A stretch of 46,691 bases of DNA from Holdemania filiformis DSM 12042 (GTDB lineage: Bacteria > Bacillota_I > Bacilli_A > Erysipelotrichales > Erysipelotrichaceae). The stretch is from positions 238,541-285,231 of the forward strand of contig NZ_GG657561.1 in assembly GCF_000157995.1 (NCBI RefSeq), read 5' to 3'. The position numbers were made by a program, and so were the translations under genes. The notes below the pieces were generated by a model. That model did not search any database. It saw nothing but the letters and a program-made list of their open reading frames with translations, and was not told the origin of the DNA. This document shows positions 8,309-17,083 of the stretch, piece after piece (within the stretch, counting starts at the first letter, position 1; every line of letters begins with the position of its first letter).

Positions 8309-9682
8309 GTGAATATTGTATTTGCAATGATATTAAGCGTTGGAATTAAGGCAATTTCCGCAATAGTGGAAATTGCTATTCAAATGCTCATAACAAATGG
8401 AGTGGGTGTGAGAGAATTTGGAGAGTATACATTTTTTGTTAGTTTGATTGAAGGAGCATATTTCATACTATTTTCAGGGAGCATAAAACTAAATACATTT
8501 TATCTGTCAACGCCATCTATAAACTTGTCAAAGTTTAAAAAGAAATATAGATTGTATTTTGTCACTCCCATTATTGTCGCAATTGTTACGATATATGCGC
8601 TGATGAAAAACCCATATGGTATACTAGCGGGGATTATTCTTTATATTTATTATTTTGCTTTTGATACAAGTAGTGTGTTCTTCTCAAGGGGAAAACAACT
8701 TCCAGCATTGGTAGGAGAATATTTGTTAGGAAGGATTGTTTTATTAATCGGGATGCTTGCAGTTATGAAGTTAAATATGGCATCTGGAATGATACTTTTA
8801 ATGCTTTATGGTTTGCAGTTTATTACGATGCTTTTGTGGTTCACACCTTACAAGAAAAAGTTGCAATTGGGTAGAGATGAAGTAGATGTATCATTAAAAA
8901 AATTAATGGAATATCAAATTTCAGACGTCGCTAATAGTCTCATTAGCTATTCGCCGACAATTTTGCAGTATTTTGTTGGTGGTGCTTTCACTGCTGGTTT
9001 TACAGGGATTATTTCTATTGTTAAGCGTTTCATAAATTTCATTTCAGGACCAACAACAAAGGTATTCTTGCCGGAATTCTCTAGATTGTACAAAACTGGA
9101 CAGCAAGAAAAATTGGAACAATCCTATTTGATGATTGTACGTATCCAGATGGTTTTTATTGGAACTATTGGCTGTGTTTTGATTGGGTTTCCTAACCTTA
9201 TTTTAAAAATGTTTAGTCCAGATTTAATTCAGTATTCGTCTGTTTTTACTATAGCCGCATGCAGTCTGCTCCTAGTGGCAGGTATAGGGCCGGTAACAGG
9301 CATATTGCAAATGACGGGCGGAGAGAGGATTTGCAACCGAAATCAGTGGATATCTATCGGTGCAATGATAACAGTATGGTTTTTCTTTCGTAAAGAATCA
9401 TTATTTGCAGTGTATGGCTTATGTATTCAGGCGATTATAGAGGGGGGAATGAAATATTATTCTGTTTGTAAGAGATTCAAAAAAAATATTGTTCCAGTAA
9501 AAAATTATGTACTTTTGTGGCTTCCGGTGGGAGTTATTAGAATTGTTGTTGATGTAATTGGATGGCAATATTCTTTTGTTGTACTTATTTTAAGTACGTG
9601 TGCTGTGCTTGTATGGAATGCAACGTTTGCTATGCAAGATCCAATGATAAAAAAAGCAATCATAGAAAAGATGAAAAAATAA
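8309..9682 (+). CDS. Polysaccharide flippase, Wzx-like (MOP superfamily)
   Basis: This 457-residue protein has about twelve to fourteen hydrophobic segments spread along its whole length and the scattered basic residues typical of MATE/MOP exporters. It would move the undecaprenyl-linked repeat unit across the membrane. The GTG start is supported by AGAGGTG just upstream. As with Wzy, the name rests on topology and locus context, because this family has few fixed motifs. The pairing with the polymerase at 6295-7578 gives the complete export and polymerization step of a Wzx/Wzy pathway. The next gene starts 20 bases after its stop. Confidence 0.82.
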   Translation: MNIVFAMILSVGIKAISAIVEIAIQMLITNGVGVREFGEYTFFVSLIEGAYFILFSGSIKLNTFYLSTPSINLSKFKKKYRLYFVTPIIVAIVTIYALMKNPYGILAGIILYIYYFAFDTSSVFFSRGKQLPALVGEYLLGRIVLLIGMLAVMKLNMASGMILLMLYGLQFITMLLWFTPYKKKLQLGRDEVDVSLKKLMEYQISDVANSLISYSPTILQYFVGGAFTAGFTGIISIVKRFINFISGPTTKVFLPEFSRLYKTGQQEKLEQSYLMIVRIQMVFIGTIGCVLIGFPNLILKMFSPDLIQYSSVFTIAACSLLLVAGIGPVTGILQMTGGERICNRNQWISIGAMITVWFFFRKESLFAVYGLCIQAIIEGGMKYYSVCKRFKKNIVPVKNYVLLWLPVGVIRIVVDVIGWQYSFVVLILSTCAVLVWNATFAMQDPMIKKAIIEKMKK

Positions 9683-9702
9683 CAAAATAAGAGGGTGTGA
9701 AA

Positions 9703-10839
9703 ATGAGAAAAAATAGGATAAGTCGACAGATGAGGGATAAGCGATCTGGGGTAACCACGGCGAGCAAGGGCGGGATTATGCTCTGGGGGTGGTATGGATT
9801 TGAAAATCTTGGTGATGACCTTCTTCTTGAAACGATGATAAATCATCTGAATGGAGATATCACAATTCCTATGAAAGTTCCATATGCATTGCCAAATGTA
9901 AATCAAGTGACACGAAATTACAGAGTATTTGCATTAGGGGCATTTCAACATGATGTAGTGATCATTGGGCCAGGAGGATTGTTCCCCTTTGATAATAAAT
10001 TTAAAGTGTTACTCTATTATATAATAACAAAACTGTGGATTTTGATGGGACGAAAGGTAATCTTTTTCGGCATTGGTATTTCGGAAAAAATGAGTGATCT
10101 AAGCGCATTCTTATGGCGTAGAATGGCGAGAACTGCTGATCTCTTTATTCCTAGAAGTGAGAAAGTTCTAGAACGGCTTGGATTACCTGAATCAGAGACA
10201 ATTCATTCGATGGCTGATTGCGTTTTCGCTTCTGAGGCGGCTCAAGAAAACAAATGTAATGAAAGAAACAGAGTAGTGATATCGGTAGCAAACCTTCAAA
10301 ATGATAACAATGAAGCATTTAAAAATGCTGTTGAAAAATGGAGTAGCGTAGTGAATGAACTCATTAAAAAAGGTTTTCTTGTTGACCTAATAGCGTTTAC
10401 GAAAGAAGCAGATGATAAAATGATTGATGCTATATTATCCACCCTCAAAATGGAGGGGGGAAGACCAATATACTACAAAGAAGCGGCCAAAGCTGTAAGA
10501 AGCTGGAATAAGTATAAATTTGCGATATGCATGCGTTTTCACTCGCTTGTTTTATCAATTTTAAATGATGTTCCAGCTATTCCTATTGCTTATGGTCACA
10601 AAACATTTATATTGGCAGAAAAATGTGGACTGGAAATTTATACATTGGTTTGGAATACATATCAAAGTGAATATTTTGGGCGAAGTTTTGATATCTCCTC
10701 GGAAGAAATAATAAAAAAAGTTAACATGCTTAATTTTAACATAAGTGATGTTAAGAGAAAAATTGCGATACATAGGGAAGACCTTATTGCATCCTCATCT
10801 GAAGCATTTGCTCAATTAGAGGCTGTATTGTCTAAATAA
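9703..10839 (+). CDS. Polysaccharide pyruvyl transferase family protein (CsaB-like)
   Basis: This protein of about 378 residues has the PS_pyruv_trans pattern. Near the N-terminus is GWYGFENLGDDLLLETMI; then VVIIGPGGLFPFD; then the central RKVIFFGIGISEKMSD; and near residue 270 CMRFHSLVLSILNDVPAIPIAYGHK, which carries the conserved R-x-H motif. Such enzymes add a pyruvate ketal from phosphoenolpyruvate to a sugar of a surface polymer, giving it a negative charge. I prefer the ATG at 9703 over the GTG at 9697, because the AGAGGGTG ribosome-binding site is then properly spaced. It lies directly downstream of the flippase and probably shares its transcript. Confidence 0.86.
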   Translation: MRKNRISRQMRDKRSGVTTASKGGIMLWGWYGFENLGDDLLLETMINHLNGDITIPMKVPYALPNVNQVTRNYRVFALGAFQHDVVIIGPGGLFPFDNKFKVLLYYIITKLWILMGRKVIFFGIGISEKMSDLSAFLWRRMARTADLFIPRSEKVLERLGLPESETIHSMADCVFASEAAQENKCNERNRVVISVANLQNDNNEAFKNAVEKWSSVVNELIKKGFLVDLIAFTKEADDKMIDAILSTLKMEGGRPIYYKEAAKAVRSWNKYKFAICMRFHSLVLSILNDVPAIPIAYGHKTFILAEKCGLEIYTLVWNTYQSEYFGRSFDISSEEIIKKVNMLNFNISDVKRKIAIHREDLIASSSEAFAQLEAVLSK

Positions 10840-11552
10840 AGCATATTAGAGAGAAGATCTGAAAGAGACACGAAAACCTTGAAATAGAAGCGCAGAGTAC
10901 TTAGGAAACGCATTAAGTAATAGAATTAAGTGAAATTCAGGATTTGATGCTTGAAGTTATAATATGTATTAATGAAATTTACAAAGTAAAAGAAATTTCA
11001 TATTATTTTCGTATATAAGTCGTTTCAGGATAACTTTTTGTGATGGGTTTATCCTGTGCAAATCTTTGCATAAAAAGAGCGTTCCAATTGTTTTAGCGTA
11101 GAGTTTTTAAGCCAAGGAAAACATCGATCATATACGGACTTATTTGAAATTTTTGAATTGTAAGCTAATTGCCGTATAGATATTTCTTGAGAACTAGTTA
11201 TTTTGTTTTGATTAAAAATAATGGATTGTCGCAACGGATGCATATGACTCACTTTTTGAATATGATTCAAAGCAAAAACTAAGAGTCTAATTTTATGTTT
11301 CAAAAGTCCGTAATTCCAGTTTCAGATGTGAGTGTGTAACAGAAGTGTCCGTAAGTTGTTTAAATTTGTTGGGGATGCTAAGTTATAATACTTTTACGAA
11401 CCCTTTTCAAGTTTCTTTCGTGACTTATGCGAGAAAGAAATCAATGCGAATCAAACAAATATTAATATTACAACAAAGAAGACTTAGCCTGCTTGAGGGC
11501 TATATTTTTATGAAAAAGAGATATTAAAAAAACTGAGTGAGGAAAAGCTAAG
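10840..11552. other. AT-rich non-coding stretch before the heptose genes
   Basis: I cannot support an intact gene. An 84-codon minus-strand reading frame (11049-11303) encodes a basic protein with a possible helix-turn-helix-like part (EISIRQLAYNSKISNKSVYD), but it lacks a clear ribosome-binding site and I do not recognise it; it could be a transposase scrap. A 60-codon plus-strand frame at 11345-11527 also looks accidental. A small inverted repeat, AGGATAA with TTATCCT, lies near 11027-11054. The right edge gives GAGGAAAAG upstream of the ATG at 11553. Confidence 0.4.
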
Positions 11553-12881
11553 ATGAAAACAGTAATAATGGCAGGTGGCAAAGGAACACGTATTTCTTCT
11601 GTCGCTAGTGATATACCAAAACCAATGATAAAAATAGAAGGGAAACCAGTTCTGGAACATGCGCTGGAATGCCTGAGGGATCAAGGATTTACGGATATTA
11701 TTTTGACTATTTCTCACCTTGGCAACATCATTATGAACTATTTTGGGGATGGTTCAGTCATTTCTCCCGCAACAGGAAAACCCTTTGGAGTTCATATTGA
11801 GTACTACTTTGAGGAAAGACCACTAGGTAATGCCGGTGCACTTTTTAAAATCAAGAACAAGTTGGATTCAGATTTCCTTTTGCTAAATGCAGATTCTATA
11901 TTTAGTGTTGATTTTAATCGCTTTGTAGATTTTCACAAGAAGCATGGTGGGCTAGTTACTCTCTTTACACATCCTAATAGTCATCCTTATGATAGCGGAC
12001 TAATTGTTGCTGACGAAAACAATATGGTTGAGAAATGGTTGGCAAAGGAGGATAATCGTCCAAAATACTATCATAATCGTGTCAATGCAGGGCTTCATGT
12101 CATTAATCCGAGTGTTTTGGAACAGTGTGGAATTATTGGAGACGATGTTGGAGCAATGACTGATAATGGAAAAAACTACAAAGTTGATTTGGATCGCCAA
12201 CTACTAAAGCCACTTGCAGGTACAGGAAAGATGTTCTGTTATAACAGCCCTGAATATGTTAAGGATATGGGAACACCGGATCGCTATTATTTAATCTGTG
12301 ATGATTTCAAAACAGGACGTATTTTAGCAAAAAATTTAAAAAATATGCAGAAGGCGGTATTCCTTGATCGTGATGGAACCATCAATAAATATGTAGGTTT
12401 TCTTCGAAATATCGATAATTTTGAGTTAATAGACGATGTAGCGAATGCAATCAAAAAAATCAACACATTAGGCTATTTGGCTATTGTCGTCACCAATCAA
12501 CCTGTAATTGCGCGAGGAGAAGTATCTTTTAAGGAATTAGAAGATATACACAGCAAAATGGAGACTCTTCTAGGTAAAGAAGGTGCATATTTGGATGCTA
12601 TTTACTTTTGTCCTCATTATCCGCATAAAGGATATGTGGGGGAACGTCCAGAGTTGAAGTTTGATTGTGATTGTCGCAAGCCAAAGCCAGGAATGCTGCT
12701 AAAAGCTGCAAAGGATTTCAACATTGACTTATCGCGATCTTGGATGGTTGGCGATAGTAAAAATGACATTATAGCGGGACTAAATGCTGGTTGCCGAACT
12801 GCTTTGATTGGAAGTGAGCCCTATGGTCAGACAGTAACGGTTTCTTCACTTAAAGACTTTGTAGATCAGCATCTGATATAA
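11553..12881 (+). CDS. Bifunctional heptose-1-phosphate guanylyltransferase / heptose-bisphosphate phosphatase (HddC-GmhB fusion)
   Basis: The protein has two domains in 442 residues. The first (about 1-240) is a nucleotidyltransferase with MAGGKGTRI at residues 6-14, DIPKPMIKIEGKP, a GNAGALF loop and the metal-site strand LLLNADSIFSVDF. It resembles HddC, which makes GDP-heptose from heptose 1-phosphate and GTP. The second (about 265-442) is a GmhB-type HAD phosphatase with FLDRDGTIN, VTNQPVIARG, the zinc-loop cysteines and histidines CPHYPHKG...CDCRKPKPGM, and MVGDSKNDI. It would remove the C7 phosphate from the 1,7-bisphosphate. Fusion puts two consecutive steps in one chain. GDP rather than ADP specificity is inferred from HddA in the same locus. 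Confidence 0.88.
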   Translation: MKTVIMAGGKGTRISSVASDIPKPMIKIEGKPVLEHALECLRDQGFTDIILTISHLGNIIMNYFGDGSVISPATGKPFGVHIEYYFEERPLGNAGALFKIKNKLDSDFLLLNADSIFSVDFNRFVDFHKKHGGLVTLFTHPNSHPYDSGLIVADENNMVEKWLAKEDNRPKYYHNRVNAGLHVINPSVLEQCGIIGDDVGAMTDNGKNYKVDLDRQLLKPLAGTGKMFCYNSPEYVKDMGTPDRYYLICDDFKTGRILAKNLKNMQKAVFLDRDGTINKYVGFLRNIDNFELIDDVANAIKKINTLGYLAIVVTNQPVIARGEVSFKELEDIHSKMETLLGKEGAYLDAIYFCPHYPHKGYVGERPELKFDCDCRKPKPGMLLKAAKDFNIDLSRSWMVGDSKNDIIAGLNAGCRTALIGSEPYGQTVTVSSLKDFVDQHLI

Positions 12882-12897
12882 GAGGGGGATTATTAAA

Positions 12898-13560
12898 ATG
12901 CTTGAACTGGAAAAACGATTGTTGAAACATATTGAACTGTTGTTAGAACGATATCCATCTCTGAAAATTGTAAAAGATGATATCATTGGTGCATATCTCC
13001 TGTTAGAAGAATGTTATGAAAATCACGGCAAATTGCTTGTGGCTGGCAATGGTGGATCCGCTGCAGATGCAGAGCATATCGTTGGCGAACTGATGAAAGG
13101 TTTTAAAATGCCACGAAAGTTGAAAATTAATTTTGCAGAGAAACTTGTTGCAGAAAATCAGGAACTAGGCACTGTCTTGGCTGAAAACCTACAGGGAGCT
13201 CTACCCGCAATTGCACTGGATGGTCATCCAGCGTTGTCAACAGCTTACATGAATGATTGTGAGCCGTTGCTTTGCTTTGCACAGCAAGTAAATGGATATG
13301 GCAAAGTTGGAGATGTTTTCCTTGGTATCTCCACGAGTGGTAATAGTAAGAATGTTCTGTATGCAGCAACAACAGCACACGCTAAAGGCTTGAAAGTTAT
13401 TGGTTTAACAGGCGCAAAAGAAAGCAAACTGATAGATATGAGTGATGTTTGTATCCGAGTTCCACAGATTGAAACTTATATGATTCAGGAACTTCATCTG
13501 CCTATTTATCACTGTCTATGTCTGATGCTTGAAGATAAGTTTTTTACAGAAATAACTTAA
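12898..13560 (+). CDS. gmhA: Phosphoheptose isomerase GmhA (sedoheptulose-7-phosphate isomerase)
   Basis: GmhA converts sedoheptulose 7-phosphate to D-glycero-D-manno-heptose 7-phosphate, the first committed step to activated heptose. The 220-residue SIS-domain protein shows AGNGGSAADAEH at residues 49-60, ALSTAYMND, and FLGISTSGNSKNV near 140-152. ETYMIQELHLPIYH near the end carries the metal-binding Glu and His side chains of the family. It starts 16 bases after the fusion gene with the GAGGGGG ribosome-binding site. Together with the kinase and the fusion protein it completes the four-activity pathway. It is a cytoplasmic oligomer by family. Confidence 0.93.
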   Translation: MLELEKRLLKHIELLLERYPSLKIVKDDIIGAYLLLEECYENHGKLLVAGNGGSAADAEHIVGELMKGFKMPRKLKINFAEKLVAENQELGTVLAENLQGALPAIALDGHPALSTAYMNDCEPLLCFAQQVNGYGKVGDVFLGISTSGNSKNVLYAATTAHAKGLKVIGLTGAKESKLIDMSDVCIRVPQIETYMIQELHLPIYHCLCLMLEDKFFTEIT

Positions 13561-13578
13561 GAGTCGAGGAGTATTATA

Positions 13579-13735
13579 TGAAAATTATTGTTGTTAGTAC
13601 TGGCCGTATCGTCGTATTCGTTGCAACCTTATTGCTTCAATTTAGTGAGGTTATGATGAAAGACGTTTAATCTCGTTAAGCATAAAAAATTACAATTCAG
13701 AATGAGTACGACATTGATTAATGAAAGTATATATC
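13579..13735 (+). pseudogene. Remnant of a UDP-glucose/nucleotide-sugar dehydrogenase gene (N-terminus only)
   Basis: With a normal start context (GAGGAG upstream of ATG 13579) the frame reads MKIIVVSTGRIVVFVATLLL then QFSEVMMKDV and a stop. This is the worn N-terminus of nucleotide-sugar dehydrogenases, whose NAD-binding start is MKIAVVGTGYVGLSLATLLAQ...EVIAVDV. Further on, the same frame gives KITIQNEYDID, like the family's KSPIQDEYIE segment. The dinucleotide-binding glycines are lost and several stops interrupt it, so it is dead. It marks the 3' edge of the capsule locus, directly after gmhA. Confidence 0.72.
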
Positions 13736-13838
13736 GTTAGTTTATATAAAATAACAAATCTTCTTCAAAATCTTTTTTAATAGTAATAACTCTTCGATTA
13801 CGTTACAATATTCCCTAGATACAGAAAGGGATGGCAAT

Positions 13839-14558
13839 ATGGTAAATAAACCGATCCTGCAAGGAACGCACAACACCCGCGAGTTAGGCGGCTATCCACT
13901 TAAGGATGGTGGACAGACAAAGAGAGATCGTTTTCTTCGCAGTGACTCTTTATGCGGTTTAACGCTGGAAGACCGGCAGATTTTAAAGGAAAAAGGATTA
14001 TCGTTAGTCATTGATTTACGCTCTGAGTTTGAACAGGAACAAGCGCCGGATCCGAAGTTGGGCGTAGAGCATCTGAGCTTTCCGCTGTTGGATCAGGTGA
14101 ATTCCGGGATGAGCGCATCGGGTTTTCCCTCTGATATGGGCCAGGTTTATATCGGCCTGCTGGATCACAGTCAGAATACGATAAAAAGAGTATTTGAAGC
14201 GATGGCAGACACCGCAGGGTGCGTCCTGTTCCATTGCACCGCAGGAAAGGACCGCACGGGCGTAACGGCAATGCTGTTGCTGGACTTGGCCGGGGCTGAC
14301 GAAGACCTGATCGTCGAGGATTACGCGGCAACCGCCTTGTATCTGAATCCACATTTGAAGGATCAGCTGGCAATGCTGAAAAAGATGGGAATTCAGGATC
14401 CTGACGCCGTTTTGGGATCGCCAAAATCCAATATGATCCGCACGTTGGACCACTTGCGGAAAACGTATGGGTCGGCTGAAAAATATTTAAGACAGATCGG
14501 CCTGAGTGGTGCTAAAATAGAAGTGCTGAAAGAATCATTGCGGGAAAGGGTGGAGTGA
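13839..14558 (+). CDS. Tyrosine/serine protein phosphatase, Y_phosphatase3 family
   Basis: This 239-residue protein carries the cysteine phosphatase signature HCTAGKDRTG, with the nucleophile Cys133 and Arg139, and the family's N-terminal NTRELGGYPLKDGG and FLRSDSL motifs. The family includes Listeria LipA-like and other bacterial dual-specificity phosphatases acting on phosphotyrosine or phosphoinositides; the substrate here is unknown. There is no signal peptide. GC content jumps from the AT-rich capsule locus at this gene, marking the start of the core block. Its stop nearly abuts the following LUD gene (ATG 14561), so the two are probably co-transcribed. A direct link to capsule control is possible but not shown. 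Confidence 0.87.
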   Translation: MVNKPILQGTHNTRELGGYPLKDGGQTKRDRFLRSDSLCGLTLEDRQILKEKGLSLVIDLRSEFEQEQAPDPKLGVEHLSFPLLDQVNSGMSASGFPSDMGQVYIGLLDHSQNTIKRVFEAMADTAGCVLFHCTAGKDRTGVTAMLLLDLAGADEDLIVEDYAATALYLNPHLKDQLAMLKKMGIQDPDAVLGSPKSNMIRTLDHLRKTYGSAEKYLRQIGLSGAKIEVLKESLRERVE

Positions 14559-14560
14559 TA

Positions 14561-15193
14561 ATGGATAAGCATACGCAAACGCTGCGGTGGACGCAGATGC
14601 TGCAGGCGAAGAAAAAACTCGAAGACCATCAGTTTCAAGTCGATCTGTTTCCGACACAAAAAGAATGCCTTGAATATTTGAAGGGACTGCTGAAAGATCA
14701 GGTATCGGTCAGCGTCGGCGGGTCCATGACGTTATTTGAAACTGGCATTATTGATTTTCTTGAAAACAATCAGGACATACACTATCTGGATCGTTATCAC
14801 AGCGATCATCCGCACGAGATTTATCACGCGGCGCTGTCCTGCGATTATTTTCTGACCAGTACCAACGCCGTTACGATGACCGGTGAATTATACAATGTGG
14901 ACGGCAATGGAAACCGTGTTGCTGCCATGATTTATGGACCGGAACACGTTTTGGTCATCGCCGGCTCCAACAAGCTCGTCAAGGATCTGCAGGCAGCTCA
15001 GGATCGTGTGAAGACCCTTGCGGCTCCGGCGAACTGTGTCCGTTTAAATAAGGATAACCCGTGCACAAAGATCGGCTATTGCGCCGATTGCCAATTACCG
15101 ACCCGGATTTGTTCCGCCGCAGTCACGCTGCAGCGCAGCCATGTTCCAGGACGCATTCATGTCTTGTTGATCAACGAAGATCTCGGTTATTAA
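14561..15193 (+). CDS. LUD-domain protein (LutC/YkgG-like)
   Basis: This 210-residue protein belongs to the LUD (LutC/LutB-related, former DUF162) family. It shows VSVSVGGSMTLFETGIIDFL near residues 49-68, YFLTSTNAVTMTGELYNVDG in the middle, and a late cysteine group, NPCTKIGYCADCQLPTRIC. Lactate utilisation proteins of this family bind an iron-sulfur partner, but many stand-alone members have no assigned reaction, and no LutA/LutB gene lies nearby. I chose the ATG at 14561 over the GTG at 14555 because GGGTGGAG is correctly spaced from it. A strong terminator follows the gene. Confidence 0.82.
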   Translation: MDKHTQTLRWTQMLQAKKKLEDHQFQVDLFPTQKECLEYLKGLLKDQVSVSVGGSMTLFETGIIDFLENNQDIHYLDRYHSDHPHEIYHAALSCDYFLTSTNAVTMTGELYNVDGNGNRVAAMIYGPEHVLVIAGSNKLVKDLQAAQDRVKTLAAPANCVRLNKDNPCTKIGYCADCQLPTRICSAAVTLQRSHVPGRIHVLLINEDLGY

Positions 15194-15206
15194 TTCAATA
15201 CTCTTC

Positions 15207-15236
15207 AGGCGGTCGAATTCGGCCGCCTTTCTTTTT
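15207..15236 (+). terminator. Intrinsic terminator after the LUD gene
   Basis: AGGCGGTCGAATTCGGCCGCCT forms a stem with one G-T pair, followed directly by TTCTTTTT. It ends the phosphatase-LUD transcript just after the stop codon at 15193. Confidence 0.85.
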
Positions 15237-15364
15237 GAATCCGACACTTTAAAAAAGGAAATAGAAGTCTGCCAAAGCCGTTGAGAATCATTCTTTAAAA
15301 GCTATAGCGAAGTCTTTCTTTCCCAGAAACACTTTGTGAAAGTAGAAACAATAGGGTTTGTTTC

Positions 15365-15393
15365 TTGACATTTCCGGGTGAACTTTGTATCCT
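15365..15393 (+). promoter_or_regulatory. Sigma-A type promoter for loaP
   Basis: The -35 box TTGACA (15365-15370) and the -10 box TATCCT (15388-15393) are separated by 17 bases. Transcription would begin near 15400, leaving a short leader before the loaP start at 15425, which has AAAGGGGAG upstream. The AT-rich sequence on the left (15240-15360) contains no gene. Confidence 0.7.
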
Positions 15394-15424
15394 TTAAAAG
15401 ATTCTTGTCGAAAGGGGAGATCGA

Positions 15425-15940
15425 ATGAACTGGTATGTATTGTTTGTCCGCGGCGGCATGGAAGAAAAAATCCGCGATTTTTTTCTCAGCCAGGGACTGA
15501 ACGCCTTCATTCCGAAGATGAAGGTCGTCTTCAGAAAACAGGGAATCTCCGAACTCGTTGAGAAGATTATGTTTCCCGGTTATTTGTTCATTGAAAGCGA
15601 GCTGGAACAAGCGGCGATGGACGAGCAGATTAAGGAACTGCGGATGCAGAAAACGGGAATCGTCAAGCTGTTGAAATTTGATAAAGAAGGAACCCCGGCG
15701 CTGCGCAGCGAGGAGAAGGACTATCTCGAGCGGCTGCTGGGCAAAAATAAGGTGCTGGAACACTCCACCGGTCTGATTCAGGGCAATCAGGTCATCATAA
15801 CCGAAGGTCCGCTGCAAGGCTTCGAGTCGCAGATCGTGAAGATCGACCGGCATAAGCGGAGAGCTGTGCTGGAACTGGAGCTTTGCGGTCAGCCGAGGCG
15901 CGTCAGCGTTTCGCTGGAAATCGTTCAAAAGATTGATTAA
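15425..15940 (+). CDS. loaP: LoaP-type specialised NusG paralogue (processive antiterminator)
   Basis: This 171-residue protein has an N-terminal NGN domain ([19 protein letters not shown] ... [11 protein letters not shown]) and a C-terminal KOW domain ([19 protein letters not shown], residues about 118-171). The sequence is like LoaP, a NusG paralogue that lets RNA polymerase pass terminators inside long biosynthetic operons after recognising a leader RNA hairpin. It is shorter and more diverged than housekeeping NusG, and no SecE or ribosomal protein L11 gene is near. It sits about 2 kb downstream of the capsule locus, has its own promoter and is followed by its own terminator. Control of the capsule locus is an attractive inference; the leader would lie outside the window. 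Confidence 0.82.
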   Translation: MNWYVLFVRGGMEEKIRDFFLSQGLNAFIPKMKVVFRKQGISELVEKIMFPGYLFIESELEQAAMDEQIKELRMQKTGIVKLLKFDKEGTPALRSEEKDYLERLLGKNKVLEHSTGLIQGNQVIITEGPLQGFESQIVKIDRHKRRAVLELELCGQPRRVSVSLEIVQKID

Positions 15941-15941
15941 G

Positions 15942-15970
15942 GGCAGGAGAAATTCCTGTCTTTTACTTTT
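15942..15970 (+). terminator. Intrinsic terminator after loaP
   Basis: GGCAGGA (15942-15948) pairs with TCCTGTC (15954-15960), with one G-T pair, and is followed by TTTTACTTTT. It starts one base after the loaP stop codon, so loaP is monocistronic. Confidence 0.8.
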
Positions 15971-15981
15971 GTTATGACGAG

Positions 15982-15995
15982 GATGCTGGTATAAT
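15982..15995 (+). promoter_or_regulatory. Extended -10 promoter for asnA
   Basis: TGGTATAAT ends at 15995 and gives an extended -10 element; no good -35 box is visible at the right distance. The start of transcription would be near 16002, about 20 bases before the asnA start. Confidence 0.6.
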
Positions 15996-16023
15996 AAAAG
16001 ACAGTTTTGAAATGGGGGATACC

Positions 16024-17037
16024 ATGTCGATCGAACACTGCATACTGCCTGAGCATTACCGCTCGCTGCTTAACCAGAAAGAAACCCAGATGGCGATCAA
16101 ATTCGTCAAGGATACCTTTGAACGCAAGCTGGCGGACAACCTGCGCCTGATCCGCGTCAGCGCTCCACTGTTTGTCGAAGCCGCCAGCGGTCTTAACGAC
16201 AACCTCAACGGCGTGGAGCGCCCGGTTCACTTTGACGTCAAGGAAACGCAGACGGAAGCGGAAATCGTTCATTCGCTGGCGAAGTGGAAACGGCTGGCGC
16301 TTAAACAATATGACTTTGGTCCCGGCGAGGGTTTATATACCGATATGAACGCGATCCGCCGCGACGAAGATCTGGACAATCTGCACTCGATTTACGTCGA
16401 CCAGTGGGATTGGGAAAAAATCATCCTGCGGCCTCAGCGGACGCTGGAGCAGCTGGAAGAAACCGTGCGCCTGATCGTGCGCAGCTTAAAGGAAACCGAC
16501 GAGGTGCTGTGCGCCAATGTGCCGCAGATCACGCCGATCATTGAAGAAAAAGTCAAGTTTATTACCGCGCAGGAACTGCTGGACCACTATCCGTCGTTGA
16601 CGGCGAAGCAGCGGGAAGACGCGGTCACGAAGGAATACGGTACGGTCTTTATTGAACAGATCGGCGGTCAGCTGAGCAACGGTCAGCCGCATGACGGCCG
16701 GGCGCCGGACTATGACGACTGGAAGCTCAACGGCGACTTGCTGATCTGGGACGCCGTTTTGAATCGGGCGATGGAAATCTCATCGATGGGCATCCGTGTC
16801 GATGAGGCCAGCATGATCGATCAGCTGAACAAGGCCGGCTGTCCGGAACGTTCAGTGCTGCCGTTTCACCGCGCGTTATTGGCGGGGGATCTGCCGTTAA
16901 CGATGGGCGGCGGCATCGGTCAGAGCCGAATCTGTATGCTCCTTTTGCATAAGGCGCACATCGGTGAAGTCCAGGCTTCGCTGTGGCCGCCGATCATGCG
17001 CAAGCTGTGCCACGATAACGGAATCGAGCTGCTTTAA
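16024..17037 (+). CDS. asnA: Aspartate-ammonia ligase (asparagine synthetase A)
   Basis: AsnA makes asparagine from aspartate, ammonia and ATP through an aspartyl-AMP intermediate, and is related to class II aminoacyl-tRNA synthetases. The match to the family runs through the whole protein: [72 protein letters not shown], and [14 protein letters not shown] near the C-terminus. The length is about 337 residues, compared with about 330 in Escherichia coli. I chose the ATG at 16024; the ATG at 16012 lies on the purine-rich GGGGGAT that serves as the ribosome-binding site. It stands alone between two terminated neighbours, except for the small membrane protein downstream. Confidence 0.95.
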   Translation: MSIEHCILPEHYRSLLNQKETQMAIKFVKDTFERKLADNLRLIRVSAPLFVEAASGLNDNLNGVERPVHFDVKETQTEAEIVHSLAKWKRLALKQYDFGPGEGLYTDMNAIRRDEDLDNLHSIYVDQWDWEKIILRPQRTLEQLEETVRLIVRSLKETDEVLCANVPQITPIIEEKVKFITAQELLDHYPSLTAKQREDAVTKEYGTVFIEQIGGQLSNGQPHDGRAPDYDDWKLNGDLLIWDAVLNRAMEISSMGIRVDEASMIDQLNKAGCPERSVLPFHRALLAGDLPLTMGGGIGQSRICMLLLHKAHIGEVQASLWPPIMRKLCHDNGIELL

Positions 17038-17083
17038 TAAACCGCGGCCATCCAATAAAATTACAACACAAGGAAGGAACTCT

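Noticed and set aside
11049..11303. 84-codon minus-strand frame as a transposase gene
   Set aside because: A helix-turn-helix-like part is suggestive, but there is no catalytic motif, no terminal repeats and no ribosome-binding site.
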